Below, piece after piece: positions 12,101 to 21,649 of a stretch of DNA of 64,000 nucleotides. The notes below the pieces were generated by a model that had not been told where the DNA came from, ran no database searches, and worked only from the letters and a program-made list of their open reading frames with translations. The stretch's first letter is position 1. Every line of letters starts with the position of its first letter. Source of the stretch: Cannabis sativa (taxonomy: Eukaryota > Streptophyta > Magnoliopsida > Rosales > Cannabaceae); assembly GCF_029168945.1 (NCBI RefSeq), contig NW_026870037.1, positions 620,001-684,000 of the forward strand, given 5' to 3'. A program made the position numbers and the translations under genes.

Positions 12101-15100
12101 ATGAAGTAAAAAGAGTCTCAAAGTAATCAATAATAAGAGAGTCTAACCCCGTGTTCCAATTAACCCACGAACCAGTAGCGGATTGAAGACTGTGAATGGT
12201 GTTGTGCTTCTTACGAGATGTCGCCTTGGCGTGAAAAAACTTGCTGTTCTGATCACCTTCTCTAAGCCAAAGTTGCTTGGATCTTTGGCGCCAAAACACC
12301 TCTCGCTGGTTCAGAGTTTCGGTTAGCAGATTTTGAGCTTCTTTGTACTTATTGACCGACTCCACATCACGCCCTCTCTTCCACTTTTTTATCTCTTTCT
12401 TGCACTTGGAAATTCTGGCTTTGAAATTGCCAGTATACTCACGCCCCCACTTGGACAAGTTTTCCCCACAGATAGTTATCTTTTGAAGTATAGAGCAATT
12501 CGTATTAAACTCCCAGACCTCCTTTACTACCTGGAAGCAGAGAGGTTCACGCAACCATGCGTTTTCGAATCGGAATTGGTGTGCTGAAGCGAATAGTTGC
12601 TGAACTGAAGGTTGTAGCAGCAGTGGGCAATGGTCTGAAGCAGTGATTTCGAGGTTAAAAAGTTGAGCTGAAGGGAAAAAATCTGACCAATTATGAGTGA
12701 CCAAAGCTCTATCGAGTCGGACTTCGATCCAATTAGTGGTTCCTCTTCCACGCTCCCATGTATAAGGATACCCAATAAGATCAAGATCGACTAAATTGCA
12801 ATCCGAAAGTGTTTGATTAAAGCCATCGATTAAGCGCTGCGGATAATTGTTGCCTCCTCTTTTGTCATTGTGGCTTGTGACATTGTTCAAATCTCCTATA
12901 ATGCACCAGGGGAGTGTTGAAAGTTGCTTCAGATGTCGAATGAGATTCCATGTTCGGTGGCGTTGTTCTCTGTTTGGTTCTCCATACAAACCGGTGAGTC
13001 TCCAAGGAACTGACTGAGGCGCTTCAATTTGGAGATCAATAAAGTTGACAGAATAGTGTAACAATTGGACTTCAGCACTATTTTTCCAAAGCATGGCAAT
13101 ACCTCCACTATGACCTCTTGCGTCTATCGAATACATACCTTCAAAGCCCACTTTCACTCTAAATTTCTCAATGACAGAATTGTTACTTAAAGTTTCACAA
13201 AGAAAAATGAAATTGGGTCTCTTTTGGGCCACAAGGTCCACAAGGAATTGAAGGGTCCATGGGTTCCCAAGCCCACGGCAATTCCAGCTTAAAATACTCA
13301 TAATGAGCGGTGGGCCTGGGAACCAGAACCCACCAATAAGTCGTTTTTTGAGCCCACTTGAGAATTGGGTCTCTGTATGGTATTTTCACTAGCCTCCTCT
13401 TGCATAACTTCATGAAAAGGCCCATCAAAATTTCCTTTGTCTGACTCAGCATGAGTCGGATCACTTGGGATATTAATATCTTCCAATCTCGTGCGTCTTC
13501 TTTTTGAATCAGTTATCACACTATCCTCCATTTCCTCCTCAAGATCTTCCAACTGTATGATTTTTGAATTAATGGAATTATTTCCATTTATAGGCCTCAT
13601 TGTAATTGCAGATTCCATTACTCCTTTTGATTTGCCAAGATTGATACTAGGCCGATTAAATGCCCCATGATTTCCTGCGGCTGGTTCCTTAATCAGTGGA
13701 GATTGATTGGTGTCTGAAGTCTTGTTCACACCAGTGGGAGTTCGACTGAAATTTTCTGGTTCATCTTCATCGCCGTTCCGCAGCCATTGACTTCCAATAA
13801 GGTTATGCCTACGCCGTGGTTGAGCTCGCATCCATGCTCCATAAGGTTGAGAAAGTTGGTCTGCTGGTGTGTCGAAACGCTGTGGGCAGAGTCTTTCGGA
13901 GTGTCCGAGTATACCACACACGAAGCAAAAAGTTGGGAGGAATTCGTATTTAAACATAGCCCAGAAACCTTCGTCTCCCGCTGTACGTCGTAGCTTCATT
14001 CTCCTTTTCAGGGGAGTATTCACGTTAAGAGTAACTCTGACCCGCAAGTAATCTCTCCAAATGCCTCGGAAGTTCTTCGGATCGGATTCAACATATGTAC
14101 CGATAAAATTGCCTGCTCGTTGAAGAACAATATCAGATTTGAAGCCATATTGGAGGCCATGAACTTGTACCCAGATGTCAAGGGAGTTGATGGGCACTAG
14201 TCTCGGATCGTCTGCTGGTTTGAGCTTTGTAAAAACAAACTGAATACGATTAAAGGTCCACGGACTTCCTTCTATAACACGGTTCAAATCTAATTCATGA
14301 TAGAATTGAAATAAGAATCTATTAGATTCAAGTTGTTTCACGTACATTCCTTTGCCCGGTTGCCAAAGAGAAGCCATCATGTGACGCATAACATCATAGT
14401 CAATGGCTCTTGCTGTAAGAAATCTTCCAACAATACATAATTCCGCATTAGCAATTTCAGTTGCAGATTCTTCAAAGTCGAAAGTGTTGCCATAATCATC
14501 TTCACCTTCAATCTCAATATTAGCATAGAGATCTTCCAATTCCTTCACTGAATAACTACTAGACGCCATACTTTTAGAGACAAGATCAAAACACTAGGAA
14601 ATCTAGAAAAACATTCTCACCATGTCAGAAGACAAGACCTTCGTTTAGAAACTCACTATATTAGGTTCTTCACACTCTTTAACAATTAAATATAAATTGG
14701 AATTTTCTTTGTCGGAATAATAAATTGGAAATTAATTATATTATGCAAAGAGAAAAATAAACTTTTTAATTATTTTTATTTTTAGACCAATCATTCAGCA
14801 ATACATGAAATTATTGATCATTCTGATAAAAGCTTGCACGATCTTAGCCATTTATTCAATAATGAAATTATAGCTGGTTATATATCTTGCTTTAATCAAT
14901 AAATAATTTTTTTTTGGAAAGATATGTATCAATAATATATTATATGTATTATGTATACGAATTTATATATTTACCATTAATACTGTACATGTATTATTGT
15001 TTATTTTTTATTGAAAGTCAAATTTTCATTGAAAGAAAGCAGAGGGCATACAGAAACCATTCCTGTGAATGATCAGTCTTTTATGTATTATTATTATAAT

Positions 15101-17588
15101 AAAAGTCTCAATTCTTACACGCTCTCATATTGGCCATGCCATCTTCTGCCATAAAGTCTTTTTCTCTTCTCTTTTATTTTTTTTTTTTGTAATTATTTTT
15201 CCTATTGCGTAGGTACAATTATTCCCTTTCAATTTATTTTGTTTTTTTTTTCACATAAAAAAATATACATTTTTTTTTTCTTTTTACCGAATAATGGTCA
15301 CTAGCTAGTCACTAATTGAAATTGAACCACTACATATACAGATCACCGAATGTAGCATCTTTTAAGTACCACTCGTATAATGTCTTTCCTTTTTATCTTC
15401 AACTAAATCTTAAAAATAATTCTTTCACACTTTTAATATTCCTTATATGTACATTATTTTGTAAAAAAAAAATTAATATAATATATATAGTATTGACCAC
15501 GCTTATAGTTACTAAACAATATTAAATATTGTAGGGGGATGGACCACAGTAAATGACTATACATTCCCTATTTGTATAGTTAGCTTTTTGATTAATCGTA
15601 TAAATTTGCAGATCTCATATAATATATAAAATGATTAAGTAATATAGTCAATTCTAGAAAAACGAGCATAACAGCGGGTTATACTGATTAGATCTGTAAT
15701 AATTGAATATGTTAAAATTACCTGTGGTTCACCGATCCAACGCATTGGCGCCGAAGAGAGACCAACCTCTTGCTCGTGAACACTTTGGTGCCACCAATCG
15801 CTGAGTAAAAGGTTGAGCTCGCCATCGTAGTGGAAGGGCTCCCTCTCTCCTTCTGCCACGTCAACAATTAATGACCCGTATAGCCCTGCTGATCTTTGCA
15901 TTCCGTAGTGTCCATGGTAAAAGTATGTTCCCGGCTACACCAGATAATAACCATTAATTAAAATAATTACAAGCGCAATGTTAAAAAAATATACATTAGC
16001 AAGTTGTTTAATGTGTATAATAATTGACAGCCTCAGCTACAATACAACTGCATGTGTGTATATGTGCATGCATGTATTGTGTATACACTATTACATGTAA
16101 GATAAACAATAGAATACAACATATATACTATATATCTAGCTAATATAAATATGAGATCTATTGTAATTATTGTTTGGATTGGGGGTTATTTTTTTATTCA
16201 TTGATCGAATTGAATGATATGCTAGAGAGCATTGGCCTAAAAATGATTAATATTAAGTTTATTCAAATTAAAATAGCTAAATAATATTAGTAGTGCTTGA
16301 CATCATTTTATAATGTCACATTATATAATTTAAGATTGACTATAATACTTTTAAGTGGTCATAGTGTACTAACAATGAGGATGTCCCAATTGATTCCCCT
16401 CCCCCAATATGAAAAAGCAGCATTATATTTAAAACCCAAAAATTATATAAGCACCCAATATTTTTTTTAAAAAAAATTCTTTTATAGTCTTCTGTGTTAA
16501 TTACAATAATTTTTTTTATTCTTTTTTCGTATATATATAAATAATGTATATGAAATCTTATTCTATTATTATTCTAATAAGATTTCATATAAGTTTTTAT
16601 TTTTCTCTTTTCTCTTAATATTTTTTATATATATTTTTAAATTTGAGAAGAAAAAGAAAGTAGATATGTACATTAAAATACATATATGTATTATACAAAA
16701 TAATAAAAAACTATTCAAAAAAATCAAAAAAATAAAATATAATGTATTTTCATAAATTTTTGAATGCAAATAAAATTACTATATTTAATTTTTTTTTTTT
16801 TTTTGAAAAATAGATCATTTATTGCTCTCAGTTAAAATTACTACATATTATATAAATTTCATGTAGAGAAGTGTGAAATAATTCTTTGGGAATTTTCCAC
16901 TTTTCATTTGGTCCAACCAAATTATTTTTATACTTTTTTTATTGCACTTTTCTTTTAACTAAAAAGTAGTGACTTTACTGAAATTAAAAAAAAAAAAAAA
17001 TTACCTTATCAACTAGGAATCTATAAGTAAATACTTCCCCAGGGTTGATAGCACACTGGGAGATTGAGGCTGTACCATCTGCCCAAGGAGTACCCAACTG
17101 AACAAAACACAAATTAAACATTATTAGTACACGTAATTACCAATTAGCAAGAGATGATAAACAAAAATACATATCACGTGTTGATAAAATCACGGTTGAT
17201 ATAGTTAGGCATGACTATTTCGATATACTAAAAATACACACGTACGTATCTATAGTACTGTTTAGATCATAAGTAATTAATAATTAATTACCTGTCTAAT
17301 TCCATGCCAATGGATGACTACGCCCTCGGTGTGGAGCTTGTTAGTGAGGTGAACGACGACAGTGTCGCCTGCCTTTGCCCTAATAGTAGGCCCTGGAAAC
17401 TGGCCATTGATGCCCATCACCACGTGCTCCTTGCAATCTGGTGCCCCAAAAACGTACTCAACATCGAAGTTGTAGTGTCGAACCTGATTTCGACCACCAA
17501 CAACTGCCCCGGCCAGAAGGGATAACAGAATCAAGGAGCGTACCATTAACGCTCCCATCAGTCCTCTGGCCTGAGGACTTGAACCCAT
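6152..17588 (-). CDS. L-ascorbate oxidase, copy A (five exons, 586 aa)
   Basis: A secreted multicopper oxidase that oxidises ascorbate to monodehydroascorbate while reducing O2 to water; plant members act in the apoplast. Exons (minus strand): 17588-17292, 17097-17005, 15934-15722, 8738-8544 and 7114-6152; all introns are phase 0 with GT-AG ends. Residues about 14-30 form a hydrophobic signal segment. Copper ligands are all present: HWHG (93-96), YHGHYG (136-141), HPWHLHGH (479-486) and HCH (540-542), with His and Met at Cys+5 and Cys+10 as in the type 1 site. The His-to-Cys spacing of 62 matches what I recall for characterised ascorbate oxidases. The three cupredoxin domains and overall length are normal for the family. 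Intron 3 is nearly 7 kb because a complete LINE sits in it, in the same orientation as the gene. Laccase is an alternative, but GIRQ(L)GTPWADGTA and WIGEPQ favour ascorbate oxidase. Confidence 0.93.
9231..13301 (-). CDS. LINE ORF2 polyprotein: endonuclease, reverse transcriptase, zf-RVT, RNase H; 1356 aa
   Basis: Domains in order: an APE-type endonuclease at the N-terminus (NCRGLG, CETLS, GDLNN, SDHCPLL; residues 1-225); reverse transcriptase ([45 protein letters not shown] and the catalytic FADD near 681); a zf-RVT region ([18 protein letters not shown], about 1035-1085); and a C-terminal RNase H ([21 protein letters not shown], about 1205-1325). It nicks the target and copies the LINE RNA in place. 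The reading frame is uninterrupted and key catalytic residues are visible, so the protein is probably functional. The start ATG is inside the ORF1 stop overlap, which suggests reinitiation. The C-terminal RNase H places it in the RNase-H-bearing plant LINE group. Confidence 0.93.
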   Translation of the reverse strand: MSILSWNCRGLGNPWTLQFLVDLVAQKRPNFIFLCETLSNNSVIEKFRVKVGFEGMYSIDARGHSGGIAMLWKNSAEVQLLHYSVNFIDLQIEAPQSVPWRLTGLYGEPNREQRHRTWNLIRHLKQLSTLPWCIIGDLNNVTSHNDKRGGNNYPQRLIDGFNQTLSDCNLVDLDLIGYPYTWERGRGTTNWIEVRLDRALVTHNWSDFFPSAQLFNLEITASDHCPLLLQPSVQQLFASAHQFRFENAWLREPLCFQVVKEVWEFNTNCSILQKITICGENLSKWGREYTGNFKARISKCKKEIKKWKRGRDVESVNKYKEAQNLLTETLNQREVFWRQRSKQLWLREGDQNSKFFHAKATSRKKHNTIHSLQSATGSWVNWNTGLDSLIIDYFETLFTSSSTDFNDVVMSIAPSVTIAENETLLAPITDEEVKKALFQMHPDKSPGPDGMTPGFYQKYWSIVGSDVVNQVKDFFSTCSLPAGLNRTNIVLIPKKKQPCTMSDLRPISLCNVLYKVISKVLANRLKIVLHHIISEHQSAFVPGRLISDNIMIAFEVMHYLKRKRKGKEGFMALKLDLSKAYDRVEWDFIRAMMLRMGFASYFVELILQTLTSVEYNVIHSGKSLGPIIPHRGIRQGDPLSSYLFLICAEGLSSLITNFERLGHLRGCKVANGAPIISHLLFADDSYIYCRATEREASNVMRLLQLFESASGQQVNFGKSSIFFSMNTTEMVKDRICSLLQMEIAPENSTYLGLPCTMGRNKNAILGFLKEKMQKRIQSWEGRFLSKAAREVLLKTVAQALPSYAMSVFLLPLDTCSSLESMMSKYWWNSSNQNTRGISWMSWKRLTKQKDVGGMGFRNLHDYNLSLLGKQGWRLLVHNQSLVSRVYKARYYPHGNFLTATLGSNPSFIWKSIFESQDIVKMGARIRIGPGTSTNVLHTPWLPSDSQPCITSSHPSLVSCKVSQLMKIDQREWDPDIITDLFIPSEAQLILGIPLSNQVVDDVWYWCKETAGFYSVKSAYRHIQETKGHWASDEGSNFWKKFWKIKVPPKVLHFAWRALTDCLATRDQLRIKHVPVTSACVFCNDASETTYHLFIECPFSVSCWNRSAVSLSASISTSFFDWFAEKWSRHDGDYIAEILMVSWSIWKARNNLIWNNRVSSRDVVSIAHQSLGQWLSAQSLRFEPIFLNSNCTSSCNSWSKPAEGMTKINVDGATFDATNSFGTGFIARDSSGTVILASSTYSYGFSNAPFAEIISIKEALSWIKDSHLSNVVIETDCLTAVQALQSQIDMPSMFGIVVKDCKVLLSSLFNVTISHVKRSANKAAHCLARGSCYWSDRSFSESTLPSTLKSIVIADLI
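13298..14569 (-). CDS. LINE ORF1 protein (DUF4283 plus CCHC zinc knuckle), 423 aa
   Basis: The nucleic-acid-binding protein of plant LINEs, needed to form the RNP with the element's RNA. The N-terminal half (about residues 30-200) has the DUF4283-type pattern, with GRFLTAR, WQPGKGM and [18 protein letters not shown]. It is followed by one zinc knuckle [14 protein letters not shown] near residue 217, then a long hydrophilic Asn/Ser-rich tail. The start is the first ATG after the short leader. Its stop codon TGA overlaps the ATG of ORF2 in an ATGA. Confidence 0.88.
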   Translation of the reverse strand: MASSSYSVKELEDLYANIEIEGEDDYGNTFDFEESATEIANAELCIVGRFLTARAIDYDVMRHMMASLWQPGKGMYVKQLESNRFLFQFYHELDLNRVIEGSPWTFNRIQFVFTKLKPADDPRLVPINSLDIWVQVHGLQYGFKSDIVLQRAGNFIGTYVESDPKNFRGIWRDYLRVRVTLNVNTPLKRRMKLRRTAGDEGFWAMFKYEFLPTFCFVCGILGHSERLCPQRFDTPADQLSQPYGAWMRAQPRRRHNLIGSQWLRNGDEDEPENFSRTPTGVNKTSDTNQSPLIKEPAAGNHGAFNRPSINLGKSKGVMESAITMRPINGNNSINSKIIQLEDLEEEMEDSVITDSKRRRTRLEDINIPSDPTHAESDKGNFDGPFHEVMQEEASENTIQRPNSQVGSKNDLLVGSGSQAHRSL

Positions 17589-18218
17589 ATTTAATTAATT
17601 TCTATATATTATAGTAGAAGAGTCTTCTCAACTTCTATTAGCTTGAGAAAACTTATATATATAATTACTAATAGATTATACGAAAACTGATCTTGGAAGA
17701 GAAAGATTGTAATATTGCGAACTGTTGATTTGAATGTGTTGTATTGGGGTTCTATTTATAAGCCATTTTTTTAGATCCAAGACAATGTGAATTTATCCAA
17801 CGGCCCCACCTGTCATTTTTTTATTTTATTTTATTTTTTCATATTGAAATTTAACTACGACTACTAGGACTTAAGTAGAAAGAGTAACATATATTAAAGA
17901 TGCCATACATGACCAATGTGTGTCGCACCCTATTTTTATTAAAATATGTATATGGGAAACTTTACGATAAAGATACCACAAGAGTCAGCAATATTCATAA
18001 GATGAATTAATCAATAGTTATATTAATTAGATTTACTATATAAATATTTTATAAGTTGCCTATTTGTTTTTCGTTACTGTTTTTTTTAATTATTATTCTT
18101 GTATTGTTTGTTATAAAATAATAAGTAATTTATCAATTAAATAAAAGAAAGTTTATATAAATTACTTTTTGGTAAATTTTTTACACTTTATTTTTTGTTA
18201 TGTATTTTTTTTTCTTCA
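17589..18218. other. 5' flank of ascorbate oxidase A
   Basis: Upstream region between the ATG of copy A and the Pack-MULE. It contains the TATA box (17752-17760), then AT-rich sequence with no ORF. The Pack-MULE begins only 640 bp upstream of the ATG, so it may have replaced or separated distal regulatory sequence. Confidence 0.5.
17752..17760 (-). promoter_or_regulatory. TATA box of ascorbate oxidase A
   Basis: The minus strand reads TATAAATAG about 164 bp upstream of the ATG at 17588, which allows a 5' leader of roughly 130 bp. The same octamer occurs at a similar distance upstream of copy B, so the core promoter was kept after the duplication. Confidence 0.6.
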
Positions 18219-18559
18219 TATAAACAAGAGTTATTTGCGGCAAAACCTCTTTAAGTGGTCAGGTTTTTGCAACTAACCCCCAATTCTAAAATTTTGGTGG
18301 TAAAACCTCCTAAACCCAAGTTCTGTTACCAGATTAACACTTCTATCCATTTTTAGCTGTTAACTGCCATGGTAGAATGTCCACGTGTACACAGTGTACA
18401 CGTGACACAATTTTATTGGTCAACGTAAATAAATATTTAAAAAAAATTAATTATTTAAAAAAAAAAATATTTTTCCTTAAAAATTAAAAAATTTTAAATT
18501 AAAAAAACAATTTAAAAAAAAAAAACCCTAATAACCCTAACCCATTCCCACTCTTCTTC

Positions 18560-19123
18560 TCGTTCTCAATCGCCACCACCACTTCGTCTTCCTCATCTCC
18601 TTCAAACACCCATCCATGACCTCTAAAATCGCCTCCAAAACCCTAATATCCACCACTTCAAGAGCCTCCTTCTCCAACTATTTTGAGACACATAAACATG
18701 GAACCGAGGCCAAAGGTGCATCGAGTGAGGCTTATCAGAAAAATCCCTAACGTAGGCATCTCGGTTCAGGGACCGGAAGATTCTGACGATGAAAGCCTCG
18801 GTAGAGGTCTTGGAGAGAGAATGCGCTGTGAGGATAACTAGCCCGGCGATGGCAGAGGTGGGGATTTTGGAGTTGAGGAGGTCGACAATGAGAATCCGAG
18901 GGGTGATGAAGAAGACGAAGACAAAGGAGTAGAGAGAGAGGCGTTGGTGAGCGGGAAGTTCGGCGGAGATTAAATTATGGAGGTTGTGGTGGTGGAGGAT
19001 TTGGGATTTGAGGGCGGCGGAGGAGGGAGAGAGGAGGAGGAGGGTACCCTGAGAAGGGAAGTGAAGGAGGAGGAGATGAGTTTGGGTAGAGGCTGCTGCC
19101 ATTGGGAGTTGCAGAGAGCCCAA
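18560..19123 (-). pseudogene. Captured fragment of the DNA-repair endonuclease gene XPF/RAD1/UVH1
   Basis: The minus-strand reading from about 19123 down to 18623 contains PSQGTLLLLSPSS, then FITPRILIVDLLNSKIPTSA, TSTEAFIVRIFRSLNRDAY and FSDKPHSM, then LWPRFHVYVSQ. These match, in order, the N-terminal helicase-like half of plant XPF homologues. After VSQ a frameshift near 18672 moves the homology to another frame, which reads LEKEALEVVDIRV and then EVMDGCLKEMRKTK before ending. From what I recall of plant UVH1, about 19 residues are missing in frame before LWPRF and about a dozen after DIRV. The nuclease domain is absent, so this cannot supply XPF activity. It is flanked on both sides by the MULE TIRs, which is what transduplication produces. 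Whether it is transcribed is unknown. Confidence 0.82.
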
Positions 19124-19454
19124 TTAGGTTAGGTTTTTTTTTTAAGGATAGAAAAAGATAGAAGAGGAAGAAGGGCGTGAGGGAGTTTGGGAGTTTTGGG
19201 TTTTTTTTTTTTTTTTTTTAATTTTTGTTTTCTTAAAATTATTTTTTTAATTTTTAAAGAAAAATAATTTTTTTATATATATTTTTTAAAATAATTAATT
19301 TTTTATTTGTTTAAATATTTATTTACGTGGACCAATAAAATTGTGCCACGTGTACACTGTGTACACGTGGACATTCCACCATGGCAGTTAACAGCTAAAA
19401 ATAGATGGAAGTGTTAATCTGCTAACAGAACTTGGGTTTAGGAGGTTTTACCAC

Positions 19455-19999
19455 TAGGGGTGAGCATCGGTCGGTTTTTTATATATAAAAATCCAAAATT
19501 CGGTTTTCGGTTTGGATTGGTGCAATCCGAAAACCGACCGACCAATCCAGTACCTATATTAAAACCGACCGTTTTGAACCTCGGTTTGGTCGGTTTAAAC
19601 TGCCCAAACTGAACTTTTTTTTTTTTAAAATTAAAAACCCTATTTATTCTATAAATATATTCTTCTACATTTTACAACTACAAACATACAAATTAATTGT
19701 TCAAAAACTAATTATTTTATTCTTTTAACTTTAATATTAATAAAAAAAATATATAGTATTTTTTTATATTATTAGTAACTATAATACATGAAAAAAAAAC
19801 TTAATAAATTAATATATATATATATATATATGTATAACGGTCGGTTTTGGTTTTTTCAGTCGGTTTATTACCAAAAAAAAAACCGGCCGTTTAATGGCGG
19901 TTTTTTCGGTTTTCAGTTTCATCGATTTCGGTTCTAACGGTGTTCGGTAGGTCGGTTTCAATGGTTTTTTCTATTTTCTGGATTTTATGCTCACCCCTA
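19455..19999. mobile_element. hAT-type MITE nested in the right TIR of the Pack-MULE
   Basis: Inverted ends TAGGGGTGAGCA and TGCTCACCCCTA bound 545 bp filled with repeats of a CGGTCGGTTT/AAACCGACCG motif on both strands. Flanking 8-mers are TTTACCAC (19447-19454) and TTTACCAG (20000-20007), 7 of 8 matching, as expected for hAT elements. Comparing the two Pack-MULE TIRs shows the right one is interrupted at exactly this point, so the MITE came later. It has no coding capacity. Confidence 0.82.
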
Positions 20000-20122
20000 T
20001 TTACCAGTAAAATTTTAGAATTGGGGGTTAGTTGCAAAAACCTGGCCACTTAAGGAGGTTTTGCCGCAAATAACTCTATAAACAATAGGAAAACCAATTA
20101 AAAATAACATGGAAAAGAATAT

Positions 20123-20243
20123 TTTTTTTTTTATTTAAGCGTTTATATATTACAATCATGTTTTACCTGGGACTCGAACCCAGGACCTCCAACACACACA
20201 CACACCCACCTATGGCTACTTGAGCTAGCCTCAAGTGGTTCAG
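20123..20243 (-). mobile_element. tRNA-derived SINE, about 121 bp
   Basis: The 12-bp direct repeat GGAAAAGAATAT stands at 20111-20122 and 20244-20255. On the minus strand the element has an A-box-like TAGCTCAAGTAGC, then a perfect B box GGTTCGAGTCC in a T-arm-like stem (CCTGGG/CCCAGG), then a short tail ending in an A-rich tract. The polymerase III promoter order, the A-rich end and the TSD together identify a SINE rather than a functional tRNA gene, because no acceptor stem or anticodon arm can be folded. Confidence 0.82.
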
Positions 20244-20255
20244 GGAAAAGAATAT

Positions 20256-20938
20256 CTAAGCATCATTAAAATAACATAAAAAATAATACTCAAATAACAA
20301 AAAATAAAAATTAAAATAATAAAAGTATAACATAAAAATACATAAAAAGAACATATATTATTGATTAAAATTCCATGTAATTATATTTTTATTGTTTTTG
20401 TATTTTTAGATGATACATTATGCAAAATTAAATGGAATTTTTACACAAAGTGCTGAAGGTGGAACATTTTTTTTACTTTCTTACGAACATACAACTTTTT
20501 TATTTTTTAAACGGATTATGATTAACTATTTTGCGTTTTTTTAGTTAATTTTTTATGGAGCCTTATAAAAAATTATAGTCTAAATATAAAAACAATATAA
20601 AAATAATGTGAAAACAATATACTATATATAAATGTTCATCTCAAAGGATAGGATTAGTGGAGCTACATTTTTTACAAAACTGCAGCTGGTATTGAGAAAA
20701 ATAGTGAAAGTTAAAAATACCATTAAAGAGAAGATGGAGCTGGCTGTTTTCACATGTATGGATTTCAATATCTCTTCCCTCTGTAATAAGTACTTATGGT
20801 CAAATGAAATGCAAAATTTTTGGCATGCAATCACTTGGAACATGTTTAGCTATGTGAAACACCAATTTATAACTTAGTTAGCTTGTTTAAATAAACTTCA
20901 AACTAGAAATCAACTGATGAAATTTTGAGTTATTGCAG
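20256..20938. other. AT-rich spacer without recognised features
   Basis: No gene seen. The sequence is A/T-rich. An open stretch at 20632-20877 reads in both directions without any recognisable motif and is treated as chance. Confidence 0.4.
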
Positions 20939-21649
20939 CACTACTAAAAAAAGAAGATTTCTTAATAGTTTAAAATAGTCGGGTATTGAATTGTCGTCGG
21001 TCTTTATAACTGATGCCTATTCGACCATCGCAAAATCGGGTGGAATAAGCGTTGGTAGAAAATATCAGTCATGAGGTTTACCAATAGTTGAAAACCGTCG
21101 ACAATAGTAGGAAGAATTGTTGACGGTTTTGGACTGTCAACTATAGTATAGCTGATAGTACAAAACCTTCGGCTATAGTATTATTGCCGATCATTTTGCA
21201 CAGTCGTTGAAAGGGTTAATTTTTTTTAAAAAAAAATAAGATATATTTGACCATTTTAGATCTGAGCCCAAAGAAATAACTACCATTTCAGATCAAAATA
21301 AACAACAACATAATGTCCCACAATTTATAAAAACAACAGATTCAAAATATTTCTCAAAAAATACACTAAAAATTGCCACAAAATCTACATAAAAATATAA
21401 AAAAAAATCCCACAGATCCGAGACCACCCATCTATGCCAAGAGCCTGCCAAAACTGAATTTGCAAATTAATATAATAGTAATAATAAATAAAAAAATTAT
21501 TAAACTAGAGAGAGATACCCATCCGTGGTGGGCTTTGACGAGGCAAGAGAGAAACAAGGTGGGTGGTCTTTAACGAGAGGAAGAGAGAGATGAGACAACA
21601 GGGAGAAGGTGGAGAGGTTGTCGACGAGGCGTCGGTGGCATAAAGGTCG
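20939..21649. mobile_element. CACTA-type transposon end fragment
   Basis: Begins CACTACTAAAAAAAGAAG, a CACTA-like terminus, followed by subterminal repeats built on GTCG/CGAC words with TATAGT (about 20970-21215). This is the usual make-up of a CACTA end. A purine-rich leader-like segment follows (21500-21640). The opposite terminus is missing, and LTR-type sequence starts at 21650, so the element was truncated. No transposase ORF is present. Confidence 0.5.

Larger units (their letters stand above)
9204..14646 (-). mobile_element. Full-length LINE with both ORFs open, inserted in intron 3 of ascorbate oxidase A
   Basis: A non-LTR retrotransposon of about 5.4 kb. The 16-bp direct repeat AGAAACTCACTATATT is present at 9188-9203 and 14647-14662 with no mismatch: a target-site duplication. 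The element's 3' end is a short 3' UTR ending in about eight A residues (T on the plus strand) at 9204; the 5' end carries a leader of about 75 bp before ORF1. Both ORFs are open over their full length and overlap by four bases. A perfect TSD plus open ORFs points to a recent insertion. It lies in the sense orientation of the host gene, so its poly(A) end could compete with splicing of intron 3. Confidence 0.92.
18228..20076. mobile_element. Pack-MULE with long TIRs and 9-bp target duplication
   Basis: The ends are inverted copies of each other for about 300 bp, starting GAGTTATTTGCGGCAAAACC. They continue through a segment around GTCCACGTGTACAC-GTGTACACGTG, which is itself palindromic, into A/T-rich tracts. 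The flanking 9-bp repeat TATAAACAA occurs at 18219-18227 and 20077-20085, exact and of the length MULEs make. No transposase is present, so it is non-autonomous. Between the TIRs (about 18540-19130) it carries part of a host gene, the XPF/RAD1/UVH1 fragment listed separately. A hAT-type MITE (19455-19999) later inserted into the right TIR. Confidence 0.88.

Noticed and set aside
14990..15090. Possible LINE tail (TTTTATTGAAAGTC then TTTTCATTGAAAG) in intron 3 of copy A
   Set aside because: No LINE coding sequence, poly(A) run or duplication next to it.
20155..20200. Possible tRNA gene from the T-arm-like CCTGGGTTCGAGTCCCAGG
   Set aside because: No acceptor stem or anticodon arm folds around it; TSD and A-rich tail show it is a SINE.
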